From JAICLK01 sp963742655 (lineage in GTDB: Bacteria; Patescibacteriota; Saccharimonadia; Saccharimonadales; UBA4665), in NCBI GenBank assembly GCA_963742655.1, contig CAVUMM010000008.1, positions 310,001-374,000 of the forward strand: a DNA stretch of 64,000 bases, given 5' to 3'. Made by a program: the position numbers and the translations under genes. The notes beneath the pieces were generated by a model. The model was given only the letters and a program-made list of their open reading frames with translations, did no database searches and was not told where the DNA came from. This document shows, one piece after another, positions 50,647 through 59,579 of this stretch (position 1 is the first letter of the stretch; each line of letters starts with the position of its first letter).

Positions 50647-52389
50647 ATCAGACGTTATCTAATAGCATTGATTATTCCGCTTGCACTTGCGGGAAGCATA
50701 GCTGTTTCCGGTTCGGCTTTTGCAGACGTCAATGATTTTACCGTCACGAATTTCAACGCAGATTACTATTTGAGCAATGCGGATCCGCAGGGCCGCATGG
50801 AAGTTGTCGAACAAATCAAAGTAAACTACTCCGACAATAATCACGGCATATTACGTGCCATTCCAGCTTCGTATAAAGGCCACCCGATGAATATTCATGT
50901 CGAAAGTGTCAGCTCGACCTCCGGTGCGCCGGCTGCCTATAAAATCAGTAGCAGCAACGGCAATGAAGTCTTAAAAATCGGCAATCCCAACCAGACGGTA
51001 ACGGGAACACAAGCGTACACAATCAAATATTCGGAGCAAAATGTCATCACTTTTTACAATGACCATGATGAATTGTATTGGGATGTCAACGGCGACCAAT
51101 GGGACCAACCGTTTTTGGCTGTGCAAGCGACATTGCATCTGCCAGCGGGTCTCAGACTTGCATCTCAGCGTCCGAAATGTTTCGTCGGCAGCTTTGGCTC
51201 AACATCTCAACAATGCCAGATAGTCGTAAGCCCGCAGACCATCAATACGACCGCATTCAACTTGCAATCGCAATCAACTCTCACGTTCGTGGTCGGATTC
51301 CAAAAAGGCTACTTTCATCCGATGACATGGACAGACTGGCTGCATGATTACGCGGTGCCTATATTAGAATTTTTTGTGCCTTTCTTATTGCTGTCAGGTG
51401 GCGGATTCGTTTGGTGGTTCAAGCGCGGGCGTGATGCCAAGGGGCGCGGTACGATAATTCCGGAATACGATGCGCCGGATGGATTGAAGCCGATAGAAGT
51501 CGGCGCGCTGATTGATTTTGTAGTGGATAATCGCGACTTGACGGCCACTATCATAGACTTGGCAATCCGAAAGTACATTCGAATTATCGAATCGGAAGAC
51601 AAAAGGCTGCTCGTTATGAAAAAGAAAGCATACACCTTGGAATTGCTTAATGCGGATTGGAGCGCGCTCAACCACTGGGAAGTTGATATTTTGAACGGGT
51701 TGTTTGGATCAGGCAGCAAAATCGGTGATCAAATTGACGTTGCCGCACTGGCAACAAAACTGTCATCGGTTGCAAAAAACGCAAAGCAATCTGTCGGAGT
51801 TTCATTAACGGATCGCGGTTATTTTGTGTCAAACCCATCGAGACGTGTGACGTTATCAATTTCTGTCATCGTCCTATTCATATGGCTGTTTCTTTCGTTC
51901 TCGAACGGGTTGGCGGGTTGGCTTGTGGCCGGACTTGCTTTGGGTTTTATCGTGTTTTCGATCTTTTATCATTTGTTGCCGGCGCGTACGGCGAAAGGTG
52001 TGACGGCGAAGGAGCATATCCTTGGACTGAAGATGTATATGGAAGTCGCCGAAAAAGCTCGCATTGCTAAATTACAAAGCCCGGATGCCCCGTACGCAGA
52101 AAAATCAGACGCACCGCAACAAACCGTTGATCTGTTTGAAAAACTGCTGCCCTTCGCCATAGTGCTGAAAGTTGAGCAACAGTGGGCCAAAAAATTCGAA
52201 GGTATATATAAGGCGCCACCCGATTGGTATTCGGGAAACTTCGCGACCTTCAATGCGGTATACCTCGCCAGTTCGCTGAATAGCGGTTTTGCGCCCGCAG
52301 TCGGCAGTAGCTTTAACGCGCCGCGCAGTTCGGGTGGCAGCGGTTTTGCCGGCGGCGGTGGCGGAGGAGGAGGCGGTGGCGGTTGGTAA
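50647..52389 (+). CDS. DUF2207 membrane protein, probable ATC start codon
   Basis: This protein of about 580 residues has a signal peptide, an extracellular beta domain (ADVNDFTVTNFNADYYLSN), a helix near 240-262, a cytoplasmic part and two helices near 405-440. A Gly-rich tail ends GGGGGGGGW. This matches DUF2207, which has no proven function. The best reading starts at ATC (50647), six bases after AAGGA, giving a normal signal peptide (I/M-RRYLIALIIPLALAGS). A TTG at 50668 would lose the positive residues. It lies directly after pheT. Confidence 0.8.
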   Translation: MRRYLIALIIPLALAGSIAVSGSAFADVNDFTVTNFNADYYLSNADPQGRMEVVEQIKVNYSDNNHGILRAIPASYKGHPMNIHVESVSSTSGAPAAYKISSSNGNEVLKIGNPNQTVTGTQAYTIKYSEQNVITFYNDHDELYWDVNGDQWDQPFLAVQATLHLPAGLRLASQRPKCFVGSFGSTSQQCQIVVSPQTINTTAFNLQSQSTLTFVVGFQKGYFHPMTWTDWLHDYAVPILEFFVPFLLLSGGGFVWWFKRGRDAKGRGTIIPEYDAPDGLKPIEVGALIDFVVDNRDLTATIIDLAIRKYIRIIESEDKRLLVMKKKAYTLELLNADWSALNHWEVDILNGLFGSGSKIGDQIDVAALATKLSSVAKNAKQSVGVSLTDRGYFVSNPSRRVTLSISVIVLFIWLFLSFSNGLAGWLVAGLALGFIVFSIFYHLLPARTAKGVTAKEHILGLKMYMEVAEKARIAKLQSPDAPYAEKSDAPQQTVDLFEKLLPFAIVLKVEQQWAKKFEGIYKAPPDWYSGNFATFNAVYLASSLNSGFAPAVGSSFNAPRSSGGSGFAGGGGGGGGGGGW

Positions 52390-52415
52390 TGCGCTAAAAA
52401 TATAAGCAGTTTGTT

Positions 52416-52445
52416 TTGACAAAATCAGCAATTTCGGGGTAGAAT
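52416..52445 (+). promoter_or_regulatory. guaB promoter: TTGACA - 18 bp - TAGAAT
   Basis: A perfect -35 (52416-52421) and a -10 TAGAAT (52440-52445) are 18 bp apart. The ATG begins only 5 nt after the -10 box, so the start of the transcript and of the coding region nearly coincide. It is the clearest leaderless promoter in the window. Confidence 0.75.
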
Positions 52446-52450
52446 CATAT

Positions 52451-53587
52451 ATGGACACACAATTAACTACAGCGTTAACGTTTGATGATGTCTTATTACG
52501 GCCCCGCTATGCGGGGTTTTCTCGTAATGAGATACAGTTATCAACTCAATTAACAAAAAATATCAAACTACAGTCGCCACTCGTTTCGGCGCCGATGGAT
52601 ACAGTAACAGAATCTGTGTTGGCGATTGCGCTTGCCAAAGCCGGCGGAATCGGATTTATACATCGAAACCTGGCGATTGACGAACAGGCTGCGGAAGTAA
52701 AAAAAGTAAAGGATGCCGGATCGCTGGTAGGCGCGGCCGTTGGATCCAGCCCGGGTTTTGAAGCGCGCGTTGAAAAACTTGTCGAAGCCGGCGCAGATGT
52801 GATAATCGTAGATTCGGCACACGGCCACGCCAAGCAGGTGATAGAAACGACCAAGTATATCAAAGATCATTACAAAGTAGACGTAATCGCCGGCAATGTC
52901 GCTACGAGCGACGGAGCGCAGGCGTTGGTAGATGCCGGTGCTGACGCGATTCGTGTGGGCATGGGCCCCGGCGCAATTTGCACGACGCGATTAGTCTCCG
53001 GCATGGGAGTGCCGCAGCTAACCGCATTGTTCGACACCAGCAAAGCTGCTAAACCTGCCGGCATGCCCGTTATCGCGGACGGCGGTATTAAATACTCGGG
53101 TGATATCGTAAAAGCCTTGGCGGCTGGTGCGTCAACAGTCATGATGGGACGCAAATTTGCCGAGACGACGGAATCACCGGGCGAAGTCACTTATCTCAAA
53201 CCAGAAGATGTTCCGGCCCGGTTCAAGAGCATCATTAACGGTGCTGAAAACTATGCATTCAAATCCTATCGGGGCATGGGTTCGATCGGAGCGATGAAAC
53301 ACGGCATGGATATAAGCTCCGAGGATGAGTTCCACGGCAAAAGTTATTCGCAAAAGGACGTGCTGGTTGCCGAAGGAGTGGAAGGTTTGGTGCCGACCAC
53401 CGGATCGGTAGCTGACTTTGTCGCCCAGATGATCGGGGGCGTAAAATCCGGTTTTTATTATGTAGGCGCTAAAACCATTGCAGAATTATGGGATACGGCT
53501 CAATTCGTGCAAATAACCCAGGCCTCGTTGACCGAAAGCCACCCGCACGACTTATTCGTAACTAACGGCGGAGGAAATTACAATTGA
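52451..53587 (+). CDS. guaB: IMP dehydrogenase without CBS domains
   Basis: GuaB oxidises IMP to XMP with NAD, the rate-limiting step to GMP. The 378-residue protein has ALTFDDVLLRPRYAG, the catalytic loop GPGAICTTRLVSGMG with its Cys, PVIADGGIKYSGD and the YRGMGSIGAM flap. Usual IMPDHs are about 490 residues with two inserted CBS domains; here the fold runs through without them, so control by ATP/GTP through CBS is lost. guaA follows behind a structured spacer. Confidence 0.96.
   Translation: MDTQLTTALTFDDVLLRPRYAGFSRNEIQLSTQLTKNIKLQSPLVSAPMDTVTESVLAIALAKAGGIGFIHRNLAIDEQAAEVKKVKDAGSLVGAAVGSSPGFEARVEKLVEAGADVIIVDSAHGHAKQVIETTKYIKDHYKVDVIAGNVATSDGAQALVDAGADAIRVGMGPGAICTTRLVSGMGVPQLTALFDTSKAAKPAGMPVIADGGIKYSGDIVKALAAGASTVMMGRKFAETTESPGEVTYLKPEDVPARFKSIINGAENYAFKSYRGMGSIGAMKHGMDISSEDEFHGKSYSQKDVLVAEGVEGLVPTTGSVADFVAQMIGGVKSGFYYVGAKTIAELWDTAQFVQITQASLTESHPHDLFVTNGGGNYN
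52502..52520 (+). other. Terminator-like hairpin inside the guaB reading frame
   Basis: CCCCGC (52502-52507) pairs with GCGGGG (52511-52516) around TAT and is followed by TTTT, starting 51 bases into guaB. It codes for RPRYAGF, a conserved part of IMPDH, so it may be a coincidence of codon choice, or an attenuator or pause site on a leaderless message. Confidence 0.4.
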
Positions 53588-53618
53588 ACTCATTTCATGC
53601 GTCACGTCTGTTAAGTGA

Positions 53619-53718
53619 AAACCATCCTGGCGAGTATGATGTATCCGTTCTCTTGAGGAAGCGTACCTATTGGTACACTGACGAACGAAACAGAAGCAGC
53701 ATGCCGTCGGGATGGTTT
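53619..53718 (+). ncRNA. Candidate structured leader RNA between guaB and guaA
   Basis: AAACCATCC (53619-53627) pairs perfectly with GGATGGTTT (53710-53718), enclosing about 80 bases. Inside are a nested GGC/GCC pair and two local hairpins, GTACC-TATT-GGTAC and TTC-GGAA type. The element ends 22 nt before the guaA GTG, just ahead of its GGAGG site. A closed multi-branched layout before a purine gene suggests a metabolite-binding leader. I recognise no known class. Confidence 0.5.
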
Positions 53719-53740
53719 GAAGCTGGACGGGAGGTGTGAA

Positions 53741-55279
53741 GTGAGTTCATCAGTGGAAACTCTCGTCATACTCGATTACGGCTCACAATACACGCAATTA
53801 ATAGCCAGGCTGGCACGCGAGCTTGGTGTTTACAGTGAGATTCTGTCGCCCGAAACTTCTCTGGACGAAATCAAAAAATATAAACCGCTTGGGTTAGTGT
53901 TGTCAGGCGGCCCGAGTTCGGTTTTTGACGAGGACGCACCGCAAGTTGACGAAGCCGTTTTTGAACTCGATATCCCAATTTTAGGTGTTTGTTACGGTAT
54001 GCAGCTGATCGCCCAAGCTTTTGGCGGGACGGTTGAAGATTCTGATATTCGTGAATATGGTCGGGCAACTATCAGTGTTGAAGCTCCGAGCAAACTCATT
54101 GCGAAAGACTGCGACGGCAGCACGGTGTGGATGAGTCACGGCACCCACGTGTCGAAGCTTCCGCCGGCGTTTACGTTGGTTGCCAAAAGCGGTTCGTTGA
54201 TCGCGGCCATGGAAAATGGCGACAAAAACATTTTTGGCATCCAGTTCCATCTGGAGGTTGCCCAGAGCGAACACGGCAACGAAATGCTCGGTAATTTCCT
54301 TGGCTTATGCGGGTTTAAGCGCGATTGGCAGCCAGAATCGCTGATTGACACCCAAATCTCCGCTATTCGTGAAACGGTGGGTAACGGTAATGTGATTTGC
54401 GCTTTGTCGGGCGGAGTTGACTCATCGGTTGCCGCGACGCTGGTTGACCGCGCCATTGGCGAACAGCAGACATGCATATTCGTGGACACTGGGCTGCTTC
54501 GGAAAAACGAATACGAAGAAGTACTGGATATGTACAAAGATCTTGGATTGAATATCAAGCCGATCCGCGCCGCTGAACGCTTCTACGCCAAGTTGGCGGG
54601 TGTGACCGATCCAGAACGAAAACGCAAAATTATCGGCGCCGAGTTCATCGCCATTTTTGAAGAGGAGGCCAAGAAAGTCGAGAATGCTAAATTCCTGGTG
54701 CAGGGAACGCTGTACCCAGACGCGATAACTTCGAAGTCGATCAAAGGCCCGTCCGCGACCATCAAGTCACATCATAACGTCGGCGGTTTGCCGGAAAAAA
54801 TGGGGCTCAAGCTCATAGAACCGCTACGGGAGTTATTTAAGGACGAAGTTCGTTTGCTCGGGGCCGCGCTCGGACTGTCGGATGCAATTGTCAAACGCCA
54901 GGCATTCCCGGGGCCGGGTCTTGGCGTGCGTGTAGTCGGTGAAATTACCGAAGAACGCGTCAGAATTTTACAGGAAGCCGACGCGATTGTGCGTGAAGAA
55001 ATCGAAAAATTGCCGGAAGTGCGCAAGCAGCTATACCAATATTTTGCAGTTTTATTGCCAGTTAAATCAGTCGGTGTAATGGGCGACGGACGCACTTACG
55101 AAAGCGCCGCGGTGGTCAAAGCATTTACATCCCGGGACGTTATGACCGCCGACTGGGCACGTTTGCCCTATGATTTGCTTGCCAAAATATCCAGCCGTAT
55201 CGTCAGCGAGGTCCGCGGCATCAACCGCGTCGTCTACGAAATAACCACCAAACCCCCAGCCACCATCGAGTGGGAATAA
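53741..55279 (+). CDS. guaA: GMP synthase (glutamine-hydrolysing)
   Basis: GuaA aminates XMP to GMP. The 512-residue protein has the amidotransferase domain (GVCYGMQL with Cys; FHLEVAQSEHG) and the ATP-PPase domain (ALSGGVDSSVAA). The C-terminal dimer domain includes PGPGLGVRVVGE and ends IEWE, as in the family. The usual HPE motif of the amidotransferase triad reads HLE here. The GTG at 53741 has GGGAGG seven bases upstream. It completes the guaB-guaA branch; the full purine pathway is not seen. Confidence 0.96.
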   Translation: MSSSVETLVILDYGSQYTQLIARLARELGVYSEILSPETSLDEIKKYKPLGLVLSGGPSSVFDEDAPQVDEAVFELDIPILGVCYGMQLIAQAFGGTVEDSDIREYGRATISVEAPSKLIAKDCDGSTVWMSHGTHVSKLPPAFTLVAKSGSLIAAMENGDKNIFGIQFHLEVAQSEHGNEMLGNFLGLCGFKRDWQPESLIDTQISAIRETVGNGNVICALSGGVDSSVAATLVDRAIGEQQTCIFVDTGLLRKNEYEEVLDMYKDLGLNIKPIRAAERFYAKLAGVTDPERKRKIIGAEFIAIFEEEAKKVENAKFLVQGTLYPDAITSKSIKGPSATIKSHHNVGGLPEKMGLKLIEPLRELFKDEVRLLGAALGLSDAIVKRQAFPGPGLGVRVVGEITEERVRILQEADAIVREEIEKLPEVRKQLYQYFAVLLPVKSVGVMGDGRTYESAAVVKAFTSRDVMTADWARLPYDLLAKISSRIVSEVRGINRVVYEITTKPPATIEWE

Positions 55280-55298
55280 TCTGCAAAAACAATGCCTT

Positions 55299-55315
55299 AA
55301 AAGGCCAGACCTTTT
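55299..55315 (+). terminator. Weak hairpin after guaA
   Basis: AAAAGG pairs with CCTTTT around a five-base loop, 20 bases after the guaA stop. The stem is AT-rich and the T-run is part of it, so this is only a possible terminator. Confidence 0.3.
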
Positions 55316-55321
55316 ACAAAG

Positions 55322-55624
55322 TCATTGATTTTGTCGCTGGTTATTAATCGCACGCATGCAGAGCGTAGAGCTGGAAACTTTGTAGAAGCCGTTTGAAATA
55401 CTAAGTGAGCAATATGAATTGCATTTTTCGTTCGGGCAGCAGATAACAACTACATTTCCCGGTTGGACGCTTGTAATCATTTCCTGTGCCAGTACCAGAT
55501 CCCCTATGGCTACTTCGTCAAATGCACGGCTGTTTAAACGGCTTGTTACGTCTTCACGGCACGGAATGGCAACTGTTTCCTGTACAGGTGGCTCAGTCGC
55601 AAGAACATTTGGTCGATCGCCCAT
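55322..55624 (-). CDS. Small soluble protein with a Cys cluster
   Basis: This 100-residue protein has CCPNEKCNSYC near the middle, a pattern that could bind zinc or iron-sulfur. No signal peptide or membrane helix is seen. The ATG at 55624 has GGGAGG five bases upstream, a strong ribosome site that supports the coding call. No known family. It converges with guaA. Confidence 0.55.
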   Translation of the reverse strand: MGDRPNVLATEPPVQETVAIPCREDVTSRLNSRAFDEVAIGDLVLAQEMITSVQPGNVVVICCPNEKCNSYCSLSISNGFYKVSSSTLCMRAINNQRQNQ

Positions 55625-55747
55625 ACCCACCTCCCAAAAAATACTGTATAAGCTTAGGCATGGGTATGCTGTGATATGAATTATATGATTATTTAATTAT
55701 CGTGCTATAAGAGTATATTCGGAGCACGTATTGAATGAAACGCTAAT

Positions 55748-56593
55748 TCAGCCGCTTAACCTAATCAAGATTGCGCCGGCGGTAGCTAGTGCTACGGCGG
55801 CAATTTTGACCCAGACTTGTTCTTTTTCTTTCAGGAAAATATGTTCACCGACTAGTGTGACAACCAGAAACGCTTCTATAATCACCAGCACGCTCGTGGC
55901 TTCACCTAATGAAAGGCTCTTATTAAGTGCGAGATTGGCAAATGCTCCTAGTGCACATGCGAATGTTAGCATCTTGCCGTCTTCTTTGTAGATTCTTTTG
56001 ATTCGTGCGCGAGCGTTCGGCATCAATGCCAAGTTGATTAAAGCAGGTAATAAAAAAGTCGGGTAGAATGTCAGACTTGCAGGGCTGAAATATGTCAGCA
56101 AATATTTGAACAATATAATAACGGCTGCGTTGAATAAAGTTGCAGACACTACATAAGCGACACCTGTAAGCGATTTTGGGCGTCTGATATTGTGAATGAT
56201 CACGACGCCTGCGCTAGTCGCAAGAAGCGTCCCAAGTAATTTATCCCACGAAAAAGGAGTGCCTAAAAATATGACACTCAACATAAAAATCCAAACGAGT
56301 TTAAATTTTAACAATGCGCCCGATAATGAAGCCTCTAGATAATTAAATGTTTTGAACATCAATAAGTTGTTACAGACAATCAATATCCCGACCAGGGCTG
56401 CGAGCAACCACGGCGTAAGCGTATGCGGAATTTTTGGGTTCGCCAGCATAAAAGGGAAACTGACAATCGCACCGATCAAGCTGAAATAAAACGAAAATGC
56501 CCAAGCATCTTTACCGCCGCGCAGGACATGCCTGGAAATCAGTGACTCGCCGGTAAACATCACACCGGAAAGGAACGCGAAGAATAACCACAT
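55748..56593 (-). CDS. DMT-superfamily (EamA) transporter
   Basis: This 281-residue protein has ten hydrophobic helices in two EamA-like halves. The first has FKTFNYLEASLSGALLKFKLVWIFMLSVIFLGTP; the second has LALNKSLSLGEATSVLVIIEAFLVV. EamA proteins export or import amino acids, nucleotides or other small molecules; this one's substrate is unknown. There is no obvious partner gene. The ATG is at 56593. Confidence 0.9.
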   Translation of the reverse strand: MWLFFAFLSGVMFTGESLISRHVLRGGKDAWAFSFYFSLIGAIVSFPFMLANPKIPHTLTPWLLAALVGILIVCNNLLMFKTFNYLEASLSGALLKFKLVWIFMLSVIFLGTPFSWDKLLGTLLATSAGVVIIHNIRRPKSLTGVAYVVSATLFNAAVIILFKYLLTYFSPASLTFYPTFLLPALINLALMPNARARIKRIYKEDGKMLTFACALGAFANLALNKSLSLGEATSVLVIIEAFLVVTLVGEHIFLKEKEQVWVKIAAVALATAGAILIRLSG

Positions 56594-56705
56594 TTGATTA
56601 GCGTACGTTTCAATCAGTTGATTTGCAATAGGCCCAAATTTTAAAATATAAACGTGTTGTCATTGGCGTTATAATTAGTGTTGTCATATATTGTGGAGGG
56701 AAAAT

Positions 56706-57245
56706 ATGCCTAATTTTTGGACGGGACTGGGCAGAATGATGTCGGGCAAACCTATTTATGATCCGAACGATCCTGATATACAGAACGCGCAATCTTCTGA
56801 AAATTTTGATGCAATTGATGCCGGGCAGCAATCAGTAAATGCCGCACAGCCTTTACCGCAAATTAGAAAAGGCGATGAAAGCACGTTTCCGGTGCTCCAG
56901 GTCAGGCGCATCGACAATCGTTTCAACGGTGATAATGTGCAGATCTATTTACGGATTTATAATGCATCACGCATGCAATTGTGGCTGCACAGTATACATA
57001 TTTTCGGGACCGAACAACGATTTAATGACGATCTTCAGCCGGGCGAAGAACGCCAATATCCGGTATACAACGGTCATCATATGAAGGATAAGCATGACCA
57101 TAATGCGAAAATTAAATACCGGACCATGGACGGCGATTATTTCGAGATTGAGTATGAATTGAAATTCAGGTATCACTCGGAATCGGAGTCGTTTGAATGT
57201 TATGAAATGCACCAGCACCATGCCGTTCGCGACATTTACGGGTGA
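56706..57245 (+). CDS. Soluble protein with a C-terminal beta domain, unknown
   Basis: This 179-residue protein has a disordered N-terminal half (Asn/Ser/Gln-rich, NPDIQNAQSSENF-like). A beta-sandwich-like domain follows, from about residue 65 to the end (FPVLQVRRIDNRFNGDNVQIYLRIYNASRMQLWLHSIHIFG), with many His and Tyr residues near the end. No enzyme motif and no signal peptide. GGAGG lies upstream of the ATG. Similar proteins occur in Saccharibacteria as far as I recall. Confidence 0.65.
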   Translation: MPNFWTGLGRMMSGKPIYDPNDPDIQNAQSSENFDAIDAGQQSVNAAQPLPQIRKGDESTFPVLQVRRIDNRFNGDNVQIYLRIYNASRMQLWLHSIHIFGTEQRFNDDLQPGEERQYPVYNGHHMKDKHDHNAKIKYRTMDGDYFEIEYELKFRYHSESESFECYEMHQHHAVRDIYG

Positions 57246-57290
57246 TTAGCAGTGGCTTTTAATTAGCTTTTTGATTACTCGGATTCACTT

Positions 57291-57296
57291 TATAAT
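57291..57296 (+). promoter_or_regulatory. -10 box TATAAT of the ABC exporter
   Basis: A perfect TATAAT ends 8 nt before the ATG at 57305; no ribosome site is visible in the spacer. Confidence 0.55.
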
Positions 57297-57304
57297 AGAC
57301 TCTT

Positions 57305-59081
57305 ATGCGAGACATTTGGCGGATTATTCGATTCACTTCGAGTTTAAAACGATATTACATTTTAATAACGATTTTTACGTTGCTTCTGGCGGCGATGAGC
57401 CAGTTCGTGCCGCTTTTGACCAAAGCTGCGATCGATACCATAACTGACGGCGTTAAAAGCGGAAATCCGGAAGTAGGACGGGTCGCGTTTTATGCATTTT
57501 TGATTTTTCTAACCGATATCGGCCAGACATTCTTCAGTAATATCAGCGGCTTTTGGGGAGATATGCTTGCAATCAAGCTTAAAAAACTCATGAGCAGCCG
57601 ATATTACGAACACATCATGAAGTTGCCGCAGCGGTATTTCGACGTTGAATTGACGGGTACGATCATCAATCGGATGAACCGCGGCATTCAGGACATCGGT
57701 GATTTCGTGCAGATGTTCTCTAATAATTTTTTGCAGTTTATTTTCAGCACGATATTCACGCTCGCTATAGTCGCGCATTACGCTCCGCCGGTGGCTATAA
57801 TGCTCGGCCTGTTATATCCGGTATTTATCGGGCTGACAGCCAGGACGAGTTCCAAATGGCAGCGCTACCAAAAAGAAATCAATGAAGATTTAGATATAGC
57901 AAGCGGCCGGTTCGCCGAAAGCGTGGGCCAGGTAAAAGTCGTCAAGAGCTTCATGCAGGAAGTTCGCGAGCTGAAATATTTTGATCACAAATTGCAGCAT
58001 GCAGTCACAGTTGTCGAGCCGCAAAGCAAATACTGGCACCGGCAGGACAATATTCGGCGTTGCGTGCTTGCCGTGATTTTCTTCGGGGTTTTCATGTATG
58101 TTTTTGTGGAAACGGCTCGCGGCGTATATACGATAAGTACCATGGTATTGCTTATACAATATGCGGCGCTCATCCGAATCCCGATTTTCAGTATCAGTTT
58201 CTTGGTTGACAGGACACAGCGCGCTATCGCCAACAGCAGAGATTACTTTGCTGTTATGGACGAAGTACCTGAACAGCTTGATATGCCCGGAGCTCGAAAG
58301 ATTAATGTTGCGAGCGGCAGTATAGTATTCGATAACGTTTGTTTCGCCTATGATAAGAAAAACGTTTTAAACGGTTTGAGCTTCAGTATCGCGCCAGATA
58401 GTAAGGTGGCATTAGTCGGTGAAAGCGGCGAAGGCAAAACCACGATTACAAATCTGCTTTTGCGCCTTTACGATCCGAATTCGGGTGTGATATTGATTGA
58501 TGGACAAGATGTCACCCATGTTACACAAGCCAGTTTGCGTAAAAATATCGGCGTAGTATTCCAGGAGCCGGCATTGTTCAGCGGTACGGTCCGCGAAAAT
58601 ATCAGTTACGCTCGGCCGACCGCTAACGAAAAGGAAGTCATTGCCGCAGCTAAAGCGGCCAACGCGCATGAATTTATCAGCAAGTTCGAGAAAGGCTACG
58701 ACACGGAGATAGGCGAGCGTGGCCTCAAACTCTCCGGCGGACAGAAACAACGCATCGCCATCGCCCGCGCTGCTCAAAGACGCGCCCATCCTGATACTGG
58801 ACGAAGCGACGTCCAGTCTCGACAGTAAAAGCGAAAGGATGGTCCAGGAGGCTCTCGAACACCTGATGAAAGGCCGGACCACGCTCATCATCGCCCATCG
58901 TTTAAGCACCATCCAGAGCGTCGACCAGATCGTGACATTGAGAAATGGCAAAGTTGATGAAATCGGCACCCCAGCCAGTCTGGCCAAGTCGGGCGGAATT
59001 TATGCCGAACTGCTTAAGCTTCAGCAGGGCCACACAGAAGCTAACCAAAAGAAGCTGAAACAATACGAAATTGCCGGCTAG
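57305..59081 (+). pseudogene. Frameshifted ABC exporter (fused permease-ATPase)
   Basis: The first frame encodes 507 residues: six-helix exporter domain, Walker A ALVGESGEGKTT, Q-loop VVFQEPALFS, signature LSGGQKQRIAIARA, then a nonsense tail. The rest (ILILDEATSSLDS Walker B, AHRLS H-loop, C-terminus) continues in the +1 frame to 59081. The break lies at about 58764-58770 in CGCGC; restoring two bases (a GC pair in a CGCGCG run) rebuilds the usual ARALLKDAP. The truncated product lacks Walker B and would be inactive. It is a recent mutation, a sequencing error in a GC repeat, or, least likely, a programmed frameshift. Confidence 0.85.
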
Positions 59082-59102
59082 CCAAAACGCTGTCTGTCCA
59101 CG

Positions 59103-59108
59103 TATAAT
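59103..59108 (+). promoter_or_regulatory. -10 box TATAAT, leaderless Nudix gene
   Basis: TATAAT ends 6 nt before the ATG at 59115, directly downstream of the broken exporter gene. Confidence 0.55.
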
Positions 59109-59114
59109 GATGAG

Positions 59115-59555
59115 ATGCGAAAGGCAGTGCGGGTAATTGTTGTTAAAGACGATGCGTTGCTGGTGATGCATCGTAACAAATTCGGGCAGCAATACTATAC
59201 GCTCGTAGGCGGCGCGATAAAACCGAATGAATCACCCTTAATGGCAATCGATCGTGAGGTTCGCGAAGAAACAAGCTTACTGGTAACCAACCCGCGATTT
59301 GTTTTTATGGAAGAAGCCGGCGAACCATACGGCACGCAATACGTATACTTATGCGAATACACCGGGGGTGACGCTATGCTTGATCCAGATTCAGACGAAG
59401 CTAAGATTCACGCGCTTGGAAGCAATTTATATACGCCGACTTGGCTGCCGGTCAGGGAACTACCGAATGTACCGTTTGTTTCAGGGTCGCTGCAAAATGC
59501 GATTATTCACGGATTGCTGCACGGCTTTCCTGATAAGCCAATGCTACTAATGTAA
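59115..59555 (+). CDS. Nudix hydrolase
   Basis: This 146-residue protein has a complete Nudix box, GAIKPNESPLMAIDREVREETSL, matching Gx5Ex7REUxEE. It hydrolyses a nucleoside diphosphate linked to some other group; the substrate cannot be told. The last residues (LLHGFPDKPMLLM) are typical of small members. It has its own leaderless promoter, and the FKBP gene follows 24 bases on. Confidence 0.9.
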   Translation: MRKAVRVIVVKDDALLVMHRNKFGQQYYTLVGGAIKPNESPLMAIDREVREETSLLVTNPRFVFMEEAGEPYGTQYVYLCEYTGGDAMLDPDSDEAKIHALGSNLYTPTWLPVRELPNVPFVSGSLQNAIIHGLLHGFPDKPMLLM

Positions 59556-59579
59556 TGTCAAAGAGGAGTTCTAAAAGAG

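Noticed and set aside
52330..52389. Gly-rich tail of the DUF2207 protein as a separate repeat element
   Set aside because: Poly-Gly ends are common in DUF2207/TPM-type membrane proteins and are coded by a simple GGC/GGA run.
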